A stretch of 64,000 nucleotides of DNA. Source: Agromyces ramosus (GTDB lineage Bacteria > Actinomycetota > Actinomycetes > Actinomycetales > Microbacteriaceae). The stretch spans positions 3,100,001 to 3,164,000 of the forward strand of contig NZ_JAUSYY010000001.1 in assembly GCF_030817175.1 (NCBI RefSeq), given 5' to 3'. Both the position numbers and the translations under genes were made by a program. Below, piece after piece: positions 28,076 to 38,450 of the stretch. The stretch's first letter is position 1. The number at the start of each line of letters is the position of its first letter. The notes beneath the pieces were generated by a model, which was given only the letters and a program-made list of their open reading frames with translations, did no database searches and was not told the DNA's origin.

Positions 28076-31000
28076 ATGACTGTTTCGCGACGCCATGCCC
28101 GCACCCTCGACGCACTGACCGGTACCCGGTCGTGGCGGCTGGAGGCCAGACGCGCCAGGCGCAAGCTGCTCAGCTCGGTCGCCATCACGGCGTTGCTCGC
28201 GTCAGGCGGCATCGTCGTCGCGACGCTCGCGCCGGCGCAGTCGGCCTCTGCCGCCACGCTCGGACCGATTCAGACGTCGTTCGAGATCGACGGGAACACC
28301 GCCGGCGCGAACGACTGGCAGGGTGTGATCGGGTCGACCCCGAAGCCGCCCTACGTCACCGCGTCGGGCGACCAGTCGACCGGCATCATCACGGCGCAGC
28401 GCACGTGGGACGACGGCACGACGCAGGGATCACCGGGAGTCTGCGGCGTGAACCTCGGCACCGACGACATCTTCGTCAGCAGCACGAAGCTCGACGATCC
28501 GAGCTGGCCGCAGACGGTCGGGACGGCGAACGACAAGGGCGATGCCTGTACCGGCGGCTCGGCCTACGAAGTCGTCACCGACGACGGCGTGCAGCACACG
28601 ATCTTCTACGCCTACTGGACGCGGTACTCCGGCAGTGGCGACATGACCTCGTACGAGGTATTCGAGGGGCCGGCCGCCGGTCGCGCCGACGACTACCTCA
28701 TCGAGTTCAACTACAACTCCGGCGGCGGCGGGTCGACATCGGTCAGGGTCCTGGGCTGGGACGGCAACTCGTGGGAGCCCACAGGCGCGACGGTGGTCTA
28801 CCAGGCGGCAGTGGGCAAGAACACCGACACGAACACGACCGGCAATGCCGCGACGTTCGGTGAGCTCGCGATCGACCTCACGGCGTCGGGGCTGCTCCCG
28901 AGCGGCGGCGCGTGTCGAACCTTCCTCGACTCGGGGTTCATCACCAAGACCGGTGAGGGCGGACCGGCGACGCTCAAGGACATCCTCGTCGCCGACGCCC
29001 CGATCACCCTCAGCAACTGCGGCGGCCTCGTCGTCAAGAAGGTCGCCAACCCGGCCGACGCCACCTCGGGCGACGTCTTCGACTACACGGTCAACCGCAC
29101 CGGCGGCGGCCTCGTGCACGACGGCACCCTCACCGGCCCCGTGCTCCCGCAGGGGAACAACAACGCGATCGTCGCGCCCATCGGCGTCGGCGACACCCAC
29201 AATTGGGGCAACGTCTTCGCCGGCAATGACTACCAGCTGGCGGAGACCGTCGACGCCGGGCAGCCTTGGGCGCACCAGTCGACCGTGTGCACCGTGACGA
29301 ACCCCTCGACCAACCAGCTCGAGACGTACACGAACCAGCCGTTCAAGCTCTACATCGGCGCGAACACCACGTGTGTGATCACCAACGCCACCTCCGGCGT
29401 CAAGATCACGAAGGTCGCCCAGGGCGACGCGACCGCGTTCGACTTCACCGTGAACGGCACGCCCGTCCAGGTCGCCGGCGGCCAGAGCTCTGCCGTCACG
29501 TACTTCGTGCCCGGATCCAGCGTCACGATCAACGAGATCGCCGAGGCCGGCACGCCGGCCTGGCACCTGACCGGGCTCGTGTGCGACCAGCCTGCGACCA
29601 CCAACCTCGCGACCGGCACCGCCGTCGTGACGACCGTGGCCGGGCAGATCACGAACTGCACGTTCACGAACCAGCAGGACGGCGCGATCAAGATCATCAA
29701 GAATGTCGCGGGTGCGAACGGCACCTTCGACTTCACCACCACCGTCCCCGGCGGCCCGTTCTCGATCACCACGACCGGCGACGGCAAGACCGGCTCGAAG
29801 GATTACACGAGCGTTCCGGCCGGCATCTACACCGTGACCGAGACCACGCCGGCACCGGCATACGACCTCACTGGGCTCAGCTGCACCGACGATGCGACCG
29901 GCGTCGCGTCGACCGGTGACATGGCCACGGGTGTCGCAACGATCAACCTCGAACCGGGCGAGCTCGTCACCTGCACCTACACGAACACGCAACGCGGCAA
30001 CATCATCGTCACGAAGCAGACGAACCCCGACGGGTCGTCGACCGAGTTCGACTTCACGCTGACCGGCCAGCCCGACTTCAACCTCGCCGACGGCGAGTCC
30101 GCTGAGTTCAACCAGGTCAAGCCCGGTGCGTACACCCTGACCGAGGCGGCGCTCGACGGCTGGGATGTCACGAGCATGACCTGCACGGGTGAGACCCCGA
30201 CCACGGATTCGCCGATCAACCTCACCCTCGACCCCGGGGAGACGGTCACCTGCACCGTGCTCAACGCGGCGACCAAGGGACGCGTGACCGTCGAGAAGAA
30301 GGTCACCGGGGTTCCCGCCGGATACGACTGGTCGTTCCCGATCTCGATCACTCCCGTTCCCGGTGGCCAGCAGGGCACCATCGACGCCACGGATGAGCAG
30401 CCGATCGTCGAGTGGAAGGACCTGAACGTCGGCACGCAGTACACCCTCACCGAGGGTGACCTCCACGGCTGGGACGAAGGCACGATCACGTGCACGGGCA
30501 TCCAGGATGAGTCGGATGCCGCGGGCTTCCAGTTCACCGTCACCCCGGGCCTCTCGCTCACATGCGCGGTGACCAACGACGCCGAACCCGGCGAGGTCAG
30601 CGTCACGAAGACCGTCGCGGGCGTCGCCGCCGGCACGGCCTGGGAGTTCGACCTCACGATTGACCCGGCCGACGAAGTCGACCCGAGCGCAACTCAGACG
30701 GTTTCGGGCATCGGTAACGCTAGCGACACCGTGACCTGGTCGAACCTCGTCGTCGGTGAGGAGTACACGATCACCGAAGCCCTCCCGGCCGGCTGGACCG
30801 GCGGAGTCGTCGAGTGCGGACCCGACTCGAATGCGCAGCTGCCCGGCGATCAATTCGTCGTCACGCCCGGTTTCACGCTGAGCTGCACGGTGCTGAACAC
30901 CGCGATCGCCGCATCGGCGAAGATCACGAAGACCTCGGTCGGCGCGAGCGGCTCGTTCACCTTCGTGCTGACGCCGCTCGCACCCGCAGGTCCCGCGGTC

Positions 31001-34000
31001 GAGCAGATCATCCAGACGCCAGTCGGCGGAGGCACGGGTGAGACGACGTTCGCCAACCTCGTGCCCGGCGCGACGTACTCGCTCGCCGAGAAGAACCCTG
31101 GAGACGGATGGATCGCGGGCGACCTCGTCTGCACCGTGAAGCACGCCGGGAGCGATATCGCGCAGGCGGTCACCGAGAGCGGGTTCACCGTGCAGGCCGG
31201 CGACGTGTTCACGTGCGACATCACGAACACCGCCAAGGGCAAGATCGTCATCGTCAAGAACATCGACGGCGCCGACGGCGCCTTCCAGTTCACCGGCACT
31301 TGGCCGTGGGATGGCGATCCGTCGATCGGCAGCTTCGCCGTCTCGACGAGCGGCGGCACTGGAGCCAACACCTACGACAACGTCGTGGCTGGCAGCTACA
31401 GCGTCACCGAGATGCTGACGAACTCCCACATCGGCGAGCTGGTCTCGTGCACCGAGACCCGTCAGGGGGGTGCCGACCACGGCTCCTCGATTGACGCGAA
31501 CACTCCGCTCAAGGGGCTCATCGACCTCGACCCGGGTGAGACCGTCACGTGCGTGTACTCCAACACCGAGCTGTCGTCGATCATCATCGACAAGGTGGTT
31601 CCGGGGGTCGGTTCGATCCCCGGAGGTGCTGGCGTGGCCTTCCCCTTCACCTTCGACAACGGTGACGTGGTGACGCCGTTCACGCTGACCGACGCTGACC
31701 CGTCGAAGGTCTTCGGGCAGCTCGTGCCCGGCACATACACGGTCAACGAGGGGGCGACGGCGAACTGGGAGCTTCAGGGCCTCGTCTGCTCGCCGACCGG
31801 CGGAGTGGAGATCACGGCCGCAACGGCCAAGATCACGCTTGCTGCAGGCCAGACCGTGACCTGCACGTACAGCAACGTGCCAGACGCGGGCGACGTCACC
31901 GTGCGCAAGATCGTCGCGGGGGTGCCGCAGGGCTACCCCTTCGACTTCGCGATCACCATCTCTCCGGCAGTGACCGGACAGGACGCGACCCAGCACGTCA
32001 CGCAGGGTGACGCCAGCGTCAGCTGGACCAACCTCGTCGTCGGCCAGACCTACACGCTCACCGAGGGCGACGTCGGCGGCTGGAACGAGGGTGCGATCAT
32101 CTGCGAGGGCCTCACCGACGCGGGCGCGGCTGCTGGCTTCCAGTTCCTCGTGACGCCGGGCCTCTCGCTGAGCTGCACGGTCACCAACACCGCCGTGCCC
32201 GGCCAGGCCACCGTCACCAAGCACGTGACGGGCGTCCCCGAGGGCTTCGAATGGGACTTCGACCTGACGATCTCGCCGTCGACCGGCGTGCTGCCGTCTG
32301 CTGTGCAGACAGTGAGCGGCATCGGTGACGTCGACGGCAGTGTCACGTGGACGAATCTCCAGATCGACACGGTCTACACCGTGACCGAGGGCGAGCTCCC
32401 CGAGGGCTGGACGGGTGGCCAGGTCGTCTGCACCGACGCCGACCCCGCAACGACGGGCAACCAGTTCGTCGCGACCCCGGGTGCCACCCTCACGTGTGAC
32501 GTGACGAACGACGTGGTGGCGCCCACGGGCCAGATCTCGAAGGACCTCACTTCGATCGAGCAGAACGCCGACGGCACCTGGGACCTCGTCTACGAGGTGA
32601 CGGTCGCCAACCAGAGCCCGGTCGCTCCGCTCGTCTACGACCTCGACGACGAGCCGTTCTTCGGCGTCGGCGTCGTGATCAACGAGTCGTCGGCGACCGG
32701 ACCCTCCGACGAGGCGGCGGACTGGGATGCCGAGGCGGGGAACTTCATCCTGGCGCGCGATGCGTCGGTCCCGGCATCCGAGGCCGACACCTACATCATC
32801 ACCATCAACGCGACGGCTGGTGAAGAGGTCTTCGAGACGAGCCAGCAGCTGTGCCAGGAGGGTGATACTGAGCCGGGCGGATTCCGCAACACCGCGTTCC
32901 TGACGGTCGGAGACGGTGACCCGCAGCCGGCCACCGACTGCGCCGAGCCCGGACGAGCCGTGATCGAGAAGAAGACGATCGGCTCACCCGAGAACCTCGG
33001 TCTCGGCACTTGGGAGGTTGACTACGAAGTCGTGGTGACGAGCGAGAGCGATCTCCCCTTGTTCTACGATCTCGAAGACGAACTCGGGTTCCCGGTCGGA
33101 GTGACGATCGTGAGCGCGGTGGCGACCAACGACGCCGGCGTCGACACGAGCGATTGGGACGGCGATGCCGTCACGGTGCTCGCAGAGGACGAGGTGATCG
33201 CCCCGCTCGACGTGCATACCTACACCATCACGGTGGTCGCGAACGTGGTGAACATCACCACGCTCAACGACGTGACCTGCGTCGCCACGACGAGCGGTAA
33301 GGGCTTCTTCAACGGGGCGACCCTCGAGAACGGCACGATCGTGACCGAGGTGAGCGATTGCGCCACGATCCCGGTCGGGCGCATCCAGCTCCTGAAGACA
33401 GTCGACAACGCGGCACTCGCCGCGATCGCCAGCCAGATCGACCTCGGCAATGTGCCGCCGGGCTCGCTCGCCCTGCTGACGGCAGGCGATTGGAACCTCA
33501 CTGGGAACATCACACAGGTGATGGTCAAGGGTGATGCGGGCCTCGTGTTCACCGTGCCGACGGGCGACTACTCGCTCGCTGAGGCGATCAGCGAGGCGAA
33601 GCAGAACTACCCGCTGCTGGCCTACTACTTCGCCGGCGACTGGATGTGCGGTCTCGACGGCGGACCGAGGTCGATCGCGGTGGGTGACATCGGCACCGTC
33701 GAGCTCGGCCACCTGACGTCGTGCACCATCGAGAACACGGCCGAGTCGGTCGACGTCAGCCTCGAGAAGGAGTACGAGCTCGCCGAGGGTGAGACCTCGG
33801 TCGAGGCCGGCGACGAGTTCGACTACCGGCTCACGGTGCGGAACAACGGTACCCTCGCGGTTCCCGACCTCGACGTGTCCGACGCCATCGACCCGCAGCT
33901 CGAGGTCACCGGTCCGGCGACGTTCGACGGTGATGGCACGTGGACCGAGCAGCCGACGGTCGGCGACAACGCGTTCGCCGCACACGGGGTCGGACCGTTC

Positions 34001-35245
34001 GCCCCCGGGGACGTCACGACGATCACCATCCCGGTCAGGATGCTCCAGCCCGCACCGGTGGAGGCGCCCGATGTGGTCGGTCCGAACGACCCGCCGCCGG
34101 TCATTCCGCCGGTCAACCTCGACGACATCCCGAACGAGGCCTGCGTTGCGATCACTCCGGTGGAGGGGGGCTTGCAGGATCTCATCTCGACCAACAACTG
34201 CGACGAGGTGGAGCTGCCACAGCGGGCCATCGACGCGGGCGCCTACCCGCGTTGCGTGAACGACGTGCCGTGGCTGTACTTCAACGTGCAGGTATCCGAC
34301 AGCGTCGAGCCCGGCCCGATCACGGTCACGTGGACCTCAGCTGATCCCGATGGCGACGGCCCCGCCGTCCCGCTCGTCGAGGTCTACGAGATCCCGTGGG
34401 ATGAGCGGAGCGGGCGGCTGTTGTGGCCAGGTGCCGCAGTCGACGAGAACGGCATCCCGTACCAGTTCCCGGGATGGCGGCCGATCACCGAGCAGGACCT
34501 GATCACGCCCCCGACCCCGGGCACCCGGTACCTCGACCTGATCCTCGACGAGACGGTGCCGACCTACCCGTGGCGCGACATGGTCAACCCGGCGACGGTG
34601 ACATTCTCGGTGAACCCGAGCCAGGAAGTGCTCGTCACGTACCCGCAGGCGCTGCCCACCTGTGCGATCGTCCGTCCGCCGGAGCTCGAGATCGAGAAGA
34701 CCGCGAGCGTGGCGTCCACGGTTCCCGGCGGCGACTACGAGTACACGCTCAGCGTCACCTCGGTCGGTACCGGCGCGGCTGAGCCCGTGGAGGTCTTCGA
34801 CACGATCCCGGCCAACCTCCGGGTCGACTCGATCACCACCGACCCGGCTCCCGCGTTCCCGCGCTGGGAGAACTGCGAGGTCACCGGTGAGAACTCCAGC
34901 GGCTACGGTGGCGTGCTGCACTGCGACCTGCTGGGCGTGCTCGGGCCCAACCTCACGACGGCGCCGGACATCGTGCTCGGCGTGCACGTCAACCCATCGA
35001 GCACCTCGACGCTGATCACGAATGTCGGCGAGGTCTGCTGGTCCGACGCCGATGTCGTCGATGACACGGTCATCGAGTGCGCCGAGGACAAGGTCGACGT
35101 GAAGGTGATCGTGGCAGCTGTCGCGAGGACCGGTGTCGACACGGTTCCGCTGCTCTGGGGCGGCGCAGGCCTCTTGGTGATCGGCGCGATGCTGATCGCC
35201 GGGATGATGATCCGGCGCCGTCGAGCGGGGGACACCGCACAGTAG
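28076..35245 (+). CDS. giant repeat surface protein, 2389 residues
   Basis: A long signal peptide (about residues 1-60, ending near QSASAA) is followed by an N-terminal globular domain (about 60-315). About eleven Cna-B/SpaA-like prealbumin-fold repeats of roughly 105 residues follow (about 315-1480). Each opens with a xxVxKxVxG strand and closes with TCTYTN- or TCxVTN-like residues. Three or four longer DUF11-like repeats (about 1484-2050), a C-terminal domain with LWPGAAVDENGIPYQFPGW (about 2050-2200) and a last DUF11 repeat come next. It ends VARTG, a hydrophobic helix and RRRRAGDTAQ, a sortase-type signal. Such repeats often form internal isopeptide bonds in adhesins and stalks. ATG 28076 has GAAGG upstream. 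Adhesion or an envelope stalk is inferred. Confidence 0.9.
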   Translation: MTVSRRHARTLDALTGTRSWRLEARRARRKLLSSVAITALLASGGIVVATLAPAQSASAATLGPIQTSFEIDGNTAGANDWQGVIGSTPKPPYVTASGDQSTGIITAQRTWDDGTTQGSPGVCGVNLGTDDIFVSSTKLDDPSWPQTVGTANDKGDACTGGSAYEVVTDDGVQHTIFYAYWTRYSGSGDMTSYEVFEGPAAGRADDYLIEFNYNSGGGGSTSVRVLGWDGNSWEPTGATVVYQAAVGKNTDTNTTGNAATFGELAIDLTASGLLPSGGACRTFLDSGFITKTGEGGPATLKDILVADAPITLSNCGGLVVKKVANPADATSGDVFDYTVNRTGGGLVHDGTLTGPVLPQGNNNAIVAPIGVGDTHNWGNVFAGNDYQLAETVDAGQPWAHQSTVCTVTNPSTNQLETYTNQPFKLYIGANTTCVITNATSGVKITKVAQGDATAFDFTVNGTPVQVAGGQSSAVTYFVPGSSVTINEIAEAGTPAWHLTGLVCDQPATTNLATGTAVVTTVAGQITNCTFTNQQDGAIKIIKNVAGANGTFDFTTTVPGGPFSITTTGDGKTGSKDYTSVPAGIYTVTETTPAPAYDLTGLSCTDDATGVASTGDMATGVATINLEPGELVTCTYTNTQRGNIIVTKQTNPDGSSTEFDFTLTGQPDFNLADGESAEFNQVKPGAYTLTEAALDGWDVTSMTCTGETPTTDSPINLTLDPGETVTCTVLNAATKGRVTVEKKVTGVPAGYDWSFPISITPVPGGQQGTIDATDEQPIVEWKDLNVGTQYTLTEGDLHGWDEGTITCTGIQDESDAAGFQFTVTPGLSLTCAVTNDAEPGEVSVTKTVAGVAAGTAWEFDLTIDPADEVDPSATQTVSGIGNASDTVTWSNLVVGEEYTITEALPAGWTGGVVECGPDSNAQLPGDQFVVTPGFTLSCTVLNTAIAASAKITKTSVGASGSFTFVLTPLAPAGPAVEQIIQTPVGGGTGETTFANLVPGATYSLAEKNPGDGWIAGDLVCTVKHAGSDIAQAVTESGFTVQAGDVFTCDITNTAKGKIVIVKNIDGADGAFQFTGTWPWDGDPSIGSFAVSTSGGTGANTYDNVVAGSYSVTEMLTNSHIGELVSCTETRQGGADHGSSIDANTPLKGLIDLDPGETVTCVYSNTELSSIIIDKVVPGVGSIPGGAGVAFPFTFDNGDVVTPFTLTDADPSKVFGQLVPGTYTVNEGATANWELQGLVCSPTGGVEITAATAKITLAAGQTVTCTYSNVPDAGDVTVRKIVAGVPQGYPFDFAITISPAVTGQDATQHVTQGDASVSWTNLVVGQTYTLTEGDVGGWNEGAIICEGLTDAGAAAGFQFLVTPGLSLSCTVTNTAVPGQATVTKHVTGVPEGFEWDFDLTISPSTGVLPSAVQTVSGIGDVDGSVTWTNLQIDTVYTVTEGELPEGWTGGQVVCTDADPATTGNQFVATPGATLTCDVTNDVVAPTGQISKDLTSIEQNADGTWDLVYEVTVANQSPVAPLVYDLDDEPFFGVGVVINESSATGPSDEAADWDAEAGNFILARDASVPASEADTYIITINATAGEEVFETSQQLCQEGDTEPGGFRNTAFLTVGDGDPQPATDCAEPGRAVIEKKTIGSPENLGLGTWEVDYEVVVTSESDLPLFYDLEDELGFPVGVTIVSAVATNDAGVDTSDWDGDAVTVLAEDEVIAPLDVHTYTITVVANVVNITTLNDVTCVATTSGKGFFNGATLENGTIVTEVSDCATIPVGRIQLLKTVDNAALAAIASQIDLGNVPPGSLALLTAGDWNLTGNITQVMVKGDAGLVFTVPTGDYSLAEAISEAKQNYPLLAYYFAGDWMCGLDGGPRSIAVGDIGTVELGHLTSCTIENTAESVDVSLEKEYELAEGETSVEAGDEFDYRLTVRNNGTLAVPDLDVSDAIDPQLEVTGPATFDGDGTWTEQPTVGDNAFAAHGVGPFAPGDVTTITIPVRMLQPAPVEAPDVVGPNDPPPVIPPVNLDDIPNEACVAITPVEGGLQDLISTNNCDEVELPQRAIDAGAYPRCVNDVPWLYFNVQVSDSVEPGPITVTWTSADPDGDGPAVPLVEVYEIPWDERSGRLLWPGAAVDENGIPYQFPGWRPITEQDLITPPTPGTRYLDLILDETVPTYPWRDMVNPATVTFSVNPSQEVLVTYPQALPTCAIVRPPELEIEKTASVASTVPGGDYEYTLSVTSVGTGAAEPVEVFDTIPANLRVDSITTDPAPAFPRWENCEVTGENSSGYGGVLHCDLLGVLGPNLTTAPDIVLGVHVNPSSTSTLITNVGEVCWSDADVVDDTVIECAEDKVDVKVIVAAVARTGVDTVPLLWGGAGLLVIGAMLIAGMMIRRRRAGDTAQ

Positions 35246-35262
35246 GAATCGAGTGCCGTGGG

Positions 35263-35286
35263 GGCCCGGGTCGGTCGACCCGGGCC
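35263..35286 (+). terminator. terminator after giant surface gene
   Basis: GGCCCGGGTCG and CGACCCGGGCC form a perfect 11-bp stem with a 2-base gap, 17 bases after the stop, followed by TTCA. Confidence 0.75.
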
Positions 35287-35340
35287 TTCACCACGCGCTC
35301 GCGATGACGAGCCGAGGCGCCCCTGAACAATGCAGCCCCT

Positions 35341-35380
35341 TAACAATAAGGAAGGGGCCCGTAACAATAAGGAAGGGGCC
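35341..35380. repeat. 19-base direct repeat
   Basis: TAACAATAAGGAAGGGGCC occurs twice (35341-35359, 35362-35380), 2 bases apart. The AT-rich AACAATAA cores stand out in this genome. It lies between the convergent giant surface gene and sdhB. Confidence 0.85.
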
Positions 35381-35399
35381 GATGCATCCGCACCGGCCC
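35376..35399 (-). terminator. terminator after sdhB
   Basis: Read on the minus strand, GGGCCG and CGGCCC pair around a 12-base loop and are followed by the T-rich CCTTCCTTATTGTT of the direct repeat, an intrinsic-terminator-like layout. Confidence 0.55.
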
Positions 35400-35418
35400 T
35401 CCTCATGTCAGCTTCGCG

Positions 35419-36177
35419 TCACGGCTTGCCGCGCATGATCGCCTGCTTCACCTCGGCGATCGCCTTGGTGACCTCGATGCCACGGGGGCACGCGTCGGTG
35501 CAGTTGAAGGTCGTGCGGCAGCGCCAGACGCCCTCCTTGTCGTTCAGGATGTCGAGGCGAACGGATGCCGCATCGTCGCGCGAGTCGAAGATGAACCGGT
35601 GCGCGTTGACGATGGCCGCGGGGCCGAAGTACTGCCCGTCGGTCCAGAACACGGGGCAGCTCGACGTGCACGCGGCGCAGAGGATGCACTTGGTCGTGTC
35701 GTCGAAGCGCGCGCGCTCCGCGACCGACTGCACGCGCTCCTTGCCGGGCTCCGGCTTCGAACCGGGAATGAGGAACGGCTGCACCTCGCGGAAGCTCGCG
35801 AAGAACGGCTCCATGTCGACGATGAGGTCCTTCTCGAGCGGCAGCCCCTTGATGGCCTCCACGTAGATGGGCTTCGAGATGTCGAGGTCCTTGATGAGCG
35901 TCTTGCAGGCCAGGCGGTTGCGGCCGTTGATGCGCATCGCGTCGGACCCGCAGATGCCGTGTGCGCAGGAGCGACGGAACGTGAGCGAGCCGTCCTGCTC
36001 CCACTTGATCTTGTGCAGCGCGTCGAGCACCCGGTCGGTCGGGTACATCTGGACGTCGAAGTCCTGCCAGCGCGGCTCGGTGTCGATGTCGGGATCGAAG
36101 CGGCGGATCAGGAACGTAACGGTGAACGACTGGATGGCGGCATCCGTCGACTGGGCCTCGAGCATGGCGGTGCTCAC
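35419..36177 (-). CDS. sdhB: succinate dehydrogenase iron-sulfur subunit
   Basis: A 252-residue subunit carrying the three Fe-S clusters of complex II. The 2Fe-2S site is CAHGICGSDAMRINGRNRLAC (about residues 71-91). The 4Fe-4S and 3Fe-4S sites are CILCAACTSSCPVF (about 163-176) and CTDACPRGI (about 225-233). The GTG at 36177 follows the sdhA stop by 1 base. Last gene of sdhCDAB. Its length is normal and all cluster cysteines are present. Confidence 0.97.
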   Translation of the reverse strand: MSTAMLEAQSTDAAIQSFTVTFLIRRFDPDIDTEPRWQDFDVQMYPTDRVLDALHKIKWEQDGSLTFRRSCAHGICGSDAMRINGRNRLACKTLIKDLDISKPIYVEAIKGLPLEKDLIVDMEPFFASFREVQPFLIPGSKPEPGKERVQSVAERARFDDTTKCILCAACTSSCPVFWTDGQYFGPAAIVNAHRFIFDSRDDAASVRLDILNDKEGVWRCRTTFNCTDACPRGIEVTKAIAEVKQAIMRGKP

Positions 36178-36178
36178 G

Positions 36179-37987
36179 TCAGTACTTCCTCTCCATCGGC
36201 TGGTAGCGCGTGATCGTGACCGGTTTCCAGTCGAGCCGGATGTGGTCGTCGGCGAGCGAGGAGTGCGGGTCGCCCGACAGGTAGGCCATCGTGTGCTGCA
36301 TGTAGTTCGCGTCGTCGCGGTTGGGGAAGTCGTCGCGCATGTGCCCGCCGCGGCTCTCCTTGCGATTACGCGCGGAGAAGACGACGACCTCGGCGAGGTC
36401 GAGCAGGAAGCCGAGTTCGACCGCCTCGAGCAGGTCGGTGTTGAACCGCTTGCCCTTGTCTTGGACGGCCACGTTGCGGTAGCGCGCGCGCAGCCCGGCG
36501 ATGACGTTCGTGACGTGCTCGAGCGACTCGTCGGTGCGGAACACCTGCGCGTTCTTGTCCATCTCGTCTTGCAGCTCTTTGCGAATGGCGGCGATGCGCT
36601 CGGTGCCGTTCGAGTCGCGCAGCTGCTCGAGCATGCCGCGAACGGCCGCGGCGGGATCGTCGGGCAGGGGCGTGAAGTCGACCGTCTTCACGTATTCGAC
36701 CGCGTTGCGGCCGGCGCGCTTGCCGAAGACGTTGATGTCGAGGAGCGAGTTCGTGCCGAGGCGGTTGGAGCCGTGCACCGAGACGCACGCGCACTCGCCG
36801 GCCGCGTAGAGACCGGGCACGACGGTCGCGTTGTCGCTGAGCACCTCGGCGGCGACGTTGGTGGGGATGCCGCCCATCGCGTAGTGCGCGGTCGGCATCA
36901 CCGGAACGGGCTCGAAGACGGGGTCGACCCCGAGGTAGGTGCGCGCGAACTCGGTGATGTCGGGCAGCTTCGTCTCGAGCACCTCGGCGCCCAAGTGCGT
37001 GCAGTCGAGGAGCACGTAGTCCTTGTGTGGGCCGGCGCCGCGGCCCTCGGCGACCTCCTGCACCATGCATCGGGCGACGATGTCGCGAGGCGCCAGGTCC
37101 TTGATGGTGGGGGCGTAGCGCTCCATGAAGCGCTCTCCGCTCGCGTTTCGGAGAATCGCGCCCTCGCCGCGGGCGCCTTCGGTGAGGAGGATGCCGAGGC
37201 CGGCGAGGCCGGTCGGGTGGAACTGGAAGAACTCCATGTCCTCGAGCGGAAGGCCCTTGCGCCAGATGATGCCGACGCCGTCGCCCGTGAGGGTGTGCGC
37301 ATTCGAGGTGGTCTTGTAGATCTTGCCGAAGCCGCCGGTGGCGAAGATCACGGCCTTCGACTGGAAGACGTGCAGCTCGCCCGAGGCGAGATCGTAGGCG
37401 ACCACACCCGAAGGCTGGTTCACGCCGTCGACCTCGGTCATCACGAGGTCGAGCACGTAGTACTCGTTGAAGAAGTTGATGCCGAGTCGCACGCAGTTCT
37501 GGAACAGTGTCTGCAGGATCATGTGACCCGTGCGGTCGGCCGCGTAGCAGGCCCGGCGAACGGGCGCCTTGCCGTGGTCGCGGGTGTGGCCGCCGAAGCG
37601 GCGCTGGTCGATCTTGCCCTCGGGCGTGCGGTTGAACGGCAGGCCCATGTTCTCGAGGTCGATGACCGCGTCGATGGCCTCCTTCGCGAGGATCTCGGCC
37701 GCGTCCTGGTCGACGAGGTAGTCGCCGCCCTTGACGGTGTCGAAGGTGTGCCACTCCCAGCTGTCTTCCTCGACGTTCGCGAGCGCCGCGGCCATGCCGC
37801 CCTGCGCCGCGCCCGTGTGCGAACGGGTCGGGTAGAGCTTGGAGATGACCGCGGTCTTCGCGCCGGGGCCGGCTTCGATGGCCGCGCGCATGCCGGCGCC
37901 GCCGGCGCCCACGATGACGATGTCGAACTGGTGGTAGTGGACGCCGTCGATGACCGTGGTCTCGGCGTCGGCGTTCTGGGGGTTCAC
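36179..37987 (-). CDS. sdhA: succinate dehydrogenase flavoprotein subunit
   Basis: The 602-residue flavoprotein that oxidises succinate to fumarate. FAD fold: [17 protein letters not shown] (about residues 24-40). The FAD-linking His is in [14 protein letters not shown] (about 56-69). Substrate residues lie in [16 protein letters not shown] (about 130-145), and HPTGL and [10 protein letters not shown] follow. GTG 37987 has GGAGA upstream, and the gap to sdhD is 7 bases. It passes electrons to SdhB at the membrane. Confidence 0.97.
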   Translation of the reverse strand: MNPQNADAETTVIDGVHYHQFDIVIVGAGGAGMRAAIEAGPGAKTAVISKLYPTRSHTGAAQGGMAAALANVEEDSWEWHTFDTVKGGDYLVDQDAAEILAKEAIDAVIDLENMGLPFNRTPEGKIDQRRFGGHTRDHGKAPVRRACYAADRTGHMILQTLFQNCVRLGINFFNEYYVLDLVMTEVDGVNQPSGVVAYDLASGELHVFQSKAVIFATGGFGKIYKTTSNAHTLTGDGVGIIWRKGLPLEDMEFFQFHPTGLAGLGILLTEGARGEGAILRNASGERFMERYAPTIKDLAPRDIVARCMVQEVAEGRGAGPHKDYVLLDCTHLGAEVLETKLPDITEFARTYLGVDPVFEPVPVMPTAHYAMGGIPTNVAAEVLSDNATVVPGLYAAGECACVSVHGSNRLGTNSLLDINVFGKRAGRNAVEYVKTVDFTPLPDDPAAAVRGMLEQLRDSNGTERIAAIRKELQDEMDKNAQVFRTDESLEHVTNVIAGLRARYRNVAVQDKGKRFNTDLLEAVELGFLLDLAEVVVFSARNRKESRGGHMRDDFPNRDDANYMQHTMAYLSGDPHSSLADDHIRLDWKPVTITRYQPMERKY

Positions 37988-37994
37988 GTATCTC

Positions 37995-38438
37995 CTATGC
38001 GGCGCAGAACGAGGGGAGCAGGTCGGCCGGGGCCCCCGCGGGGCACGGCTCGAAGGTGAAGACGACGAGCGTGCCGAGGATGATGAGCACCGCTGCCGAG
38101 GCGAACAGGGCCCCCTTGAGGATGCGCTGCACGGTGCCGGGGTTCGTGTAGTCGTTGACGATCGTGCGCATGCCGTTGGCGCCGTGGATGAGCGCGAGCC
38201 AGAGCATCAGCACGTCCCACCACTGCCAGAACGGGTCGGCCCACTTACCGCCGACGAAGCCGAAGTCGATGGCCTTCACGCCATCGCCGACCATCAGGTT
38301 CATGAACAGGTGGCCGAAGATGAGCACGATGAGCACGACGCCCGACGCGCGCATGTAGATCCAGCCCCACTTCTCCCAGTTCACACCGCGCTTGCGCGCG
38401 GGGCGGGCCGGGCTGCGAGGCGCCTCGATGACAGTCAT
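37995..38438 (-). CDS. sdhD: succinate dehydrogenase membrane anchor SdhD
   Basis: A 147-residue anchor with three membrane helices (about residues 27-50, 72-92, 105-127). [10 protein letters not shown] (about 42-51) and [15 protein letters not shown] (about 83-97) are typical of actinobacterial SdhD and contain the likely heme and quinone-site residues. It lies 12 bases after sdhC and 7 before sdhA. Confidence 0.93.
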   Translation of the reverse strand: MTVIEAPRSPARPARKRGVNWEKWGWIYMRASGVVLIVLIFGHLFMNLMVGDGVKAIDFGFVGGKWADPFWQWWDVLMLWLALIHGANGMRTIVNDYTNPGTVQRILKGALFASAAVLIILGTLVVFTFEPCPAGAPADLLPSFCAA

Positions 38439-38450
38439 GTCCGCGACTCC

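Noticed and set aside
28430..32224. Open frame of 1264 codons on the minus strand opposite the giant surface gene
   Set aside because: It is the shadow of a G+C-rich coding frame. The sequence is Arg/Asp/Val/Leu-rich without domains, while the plus strand shows a signal peptide, repeats and a sorting signal.
35341..35380. Direct repeat considered as a CRISPR remnant or attachment site
   Set aside because: Only two units 2 bases apart, with no cas gene, integrase, tRNA or mobile gene nearby.
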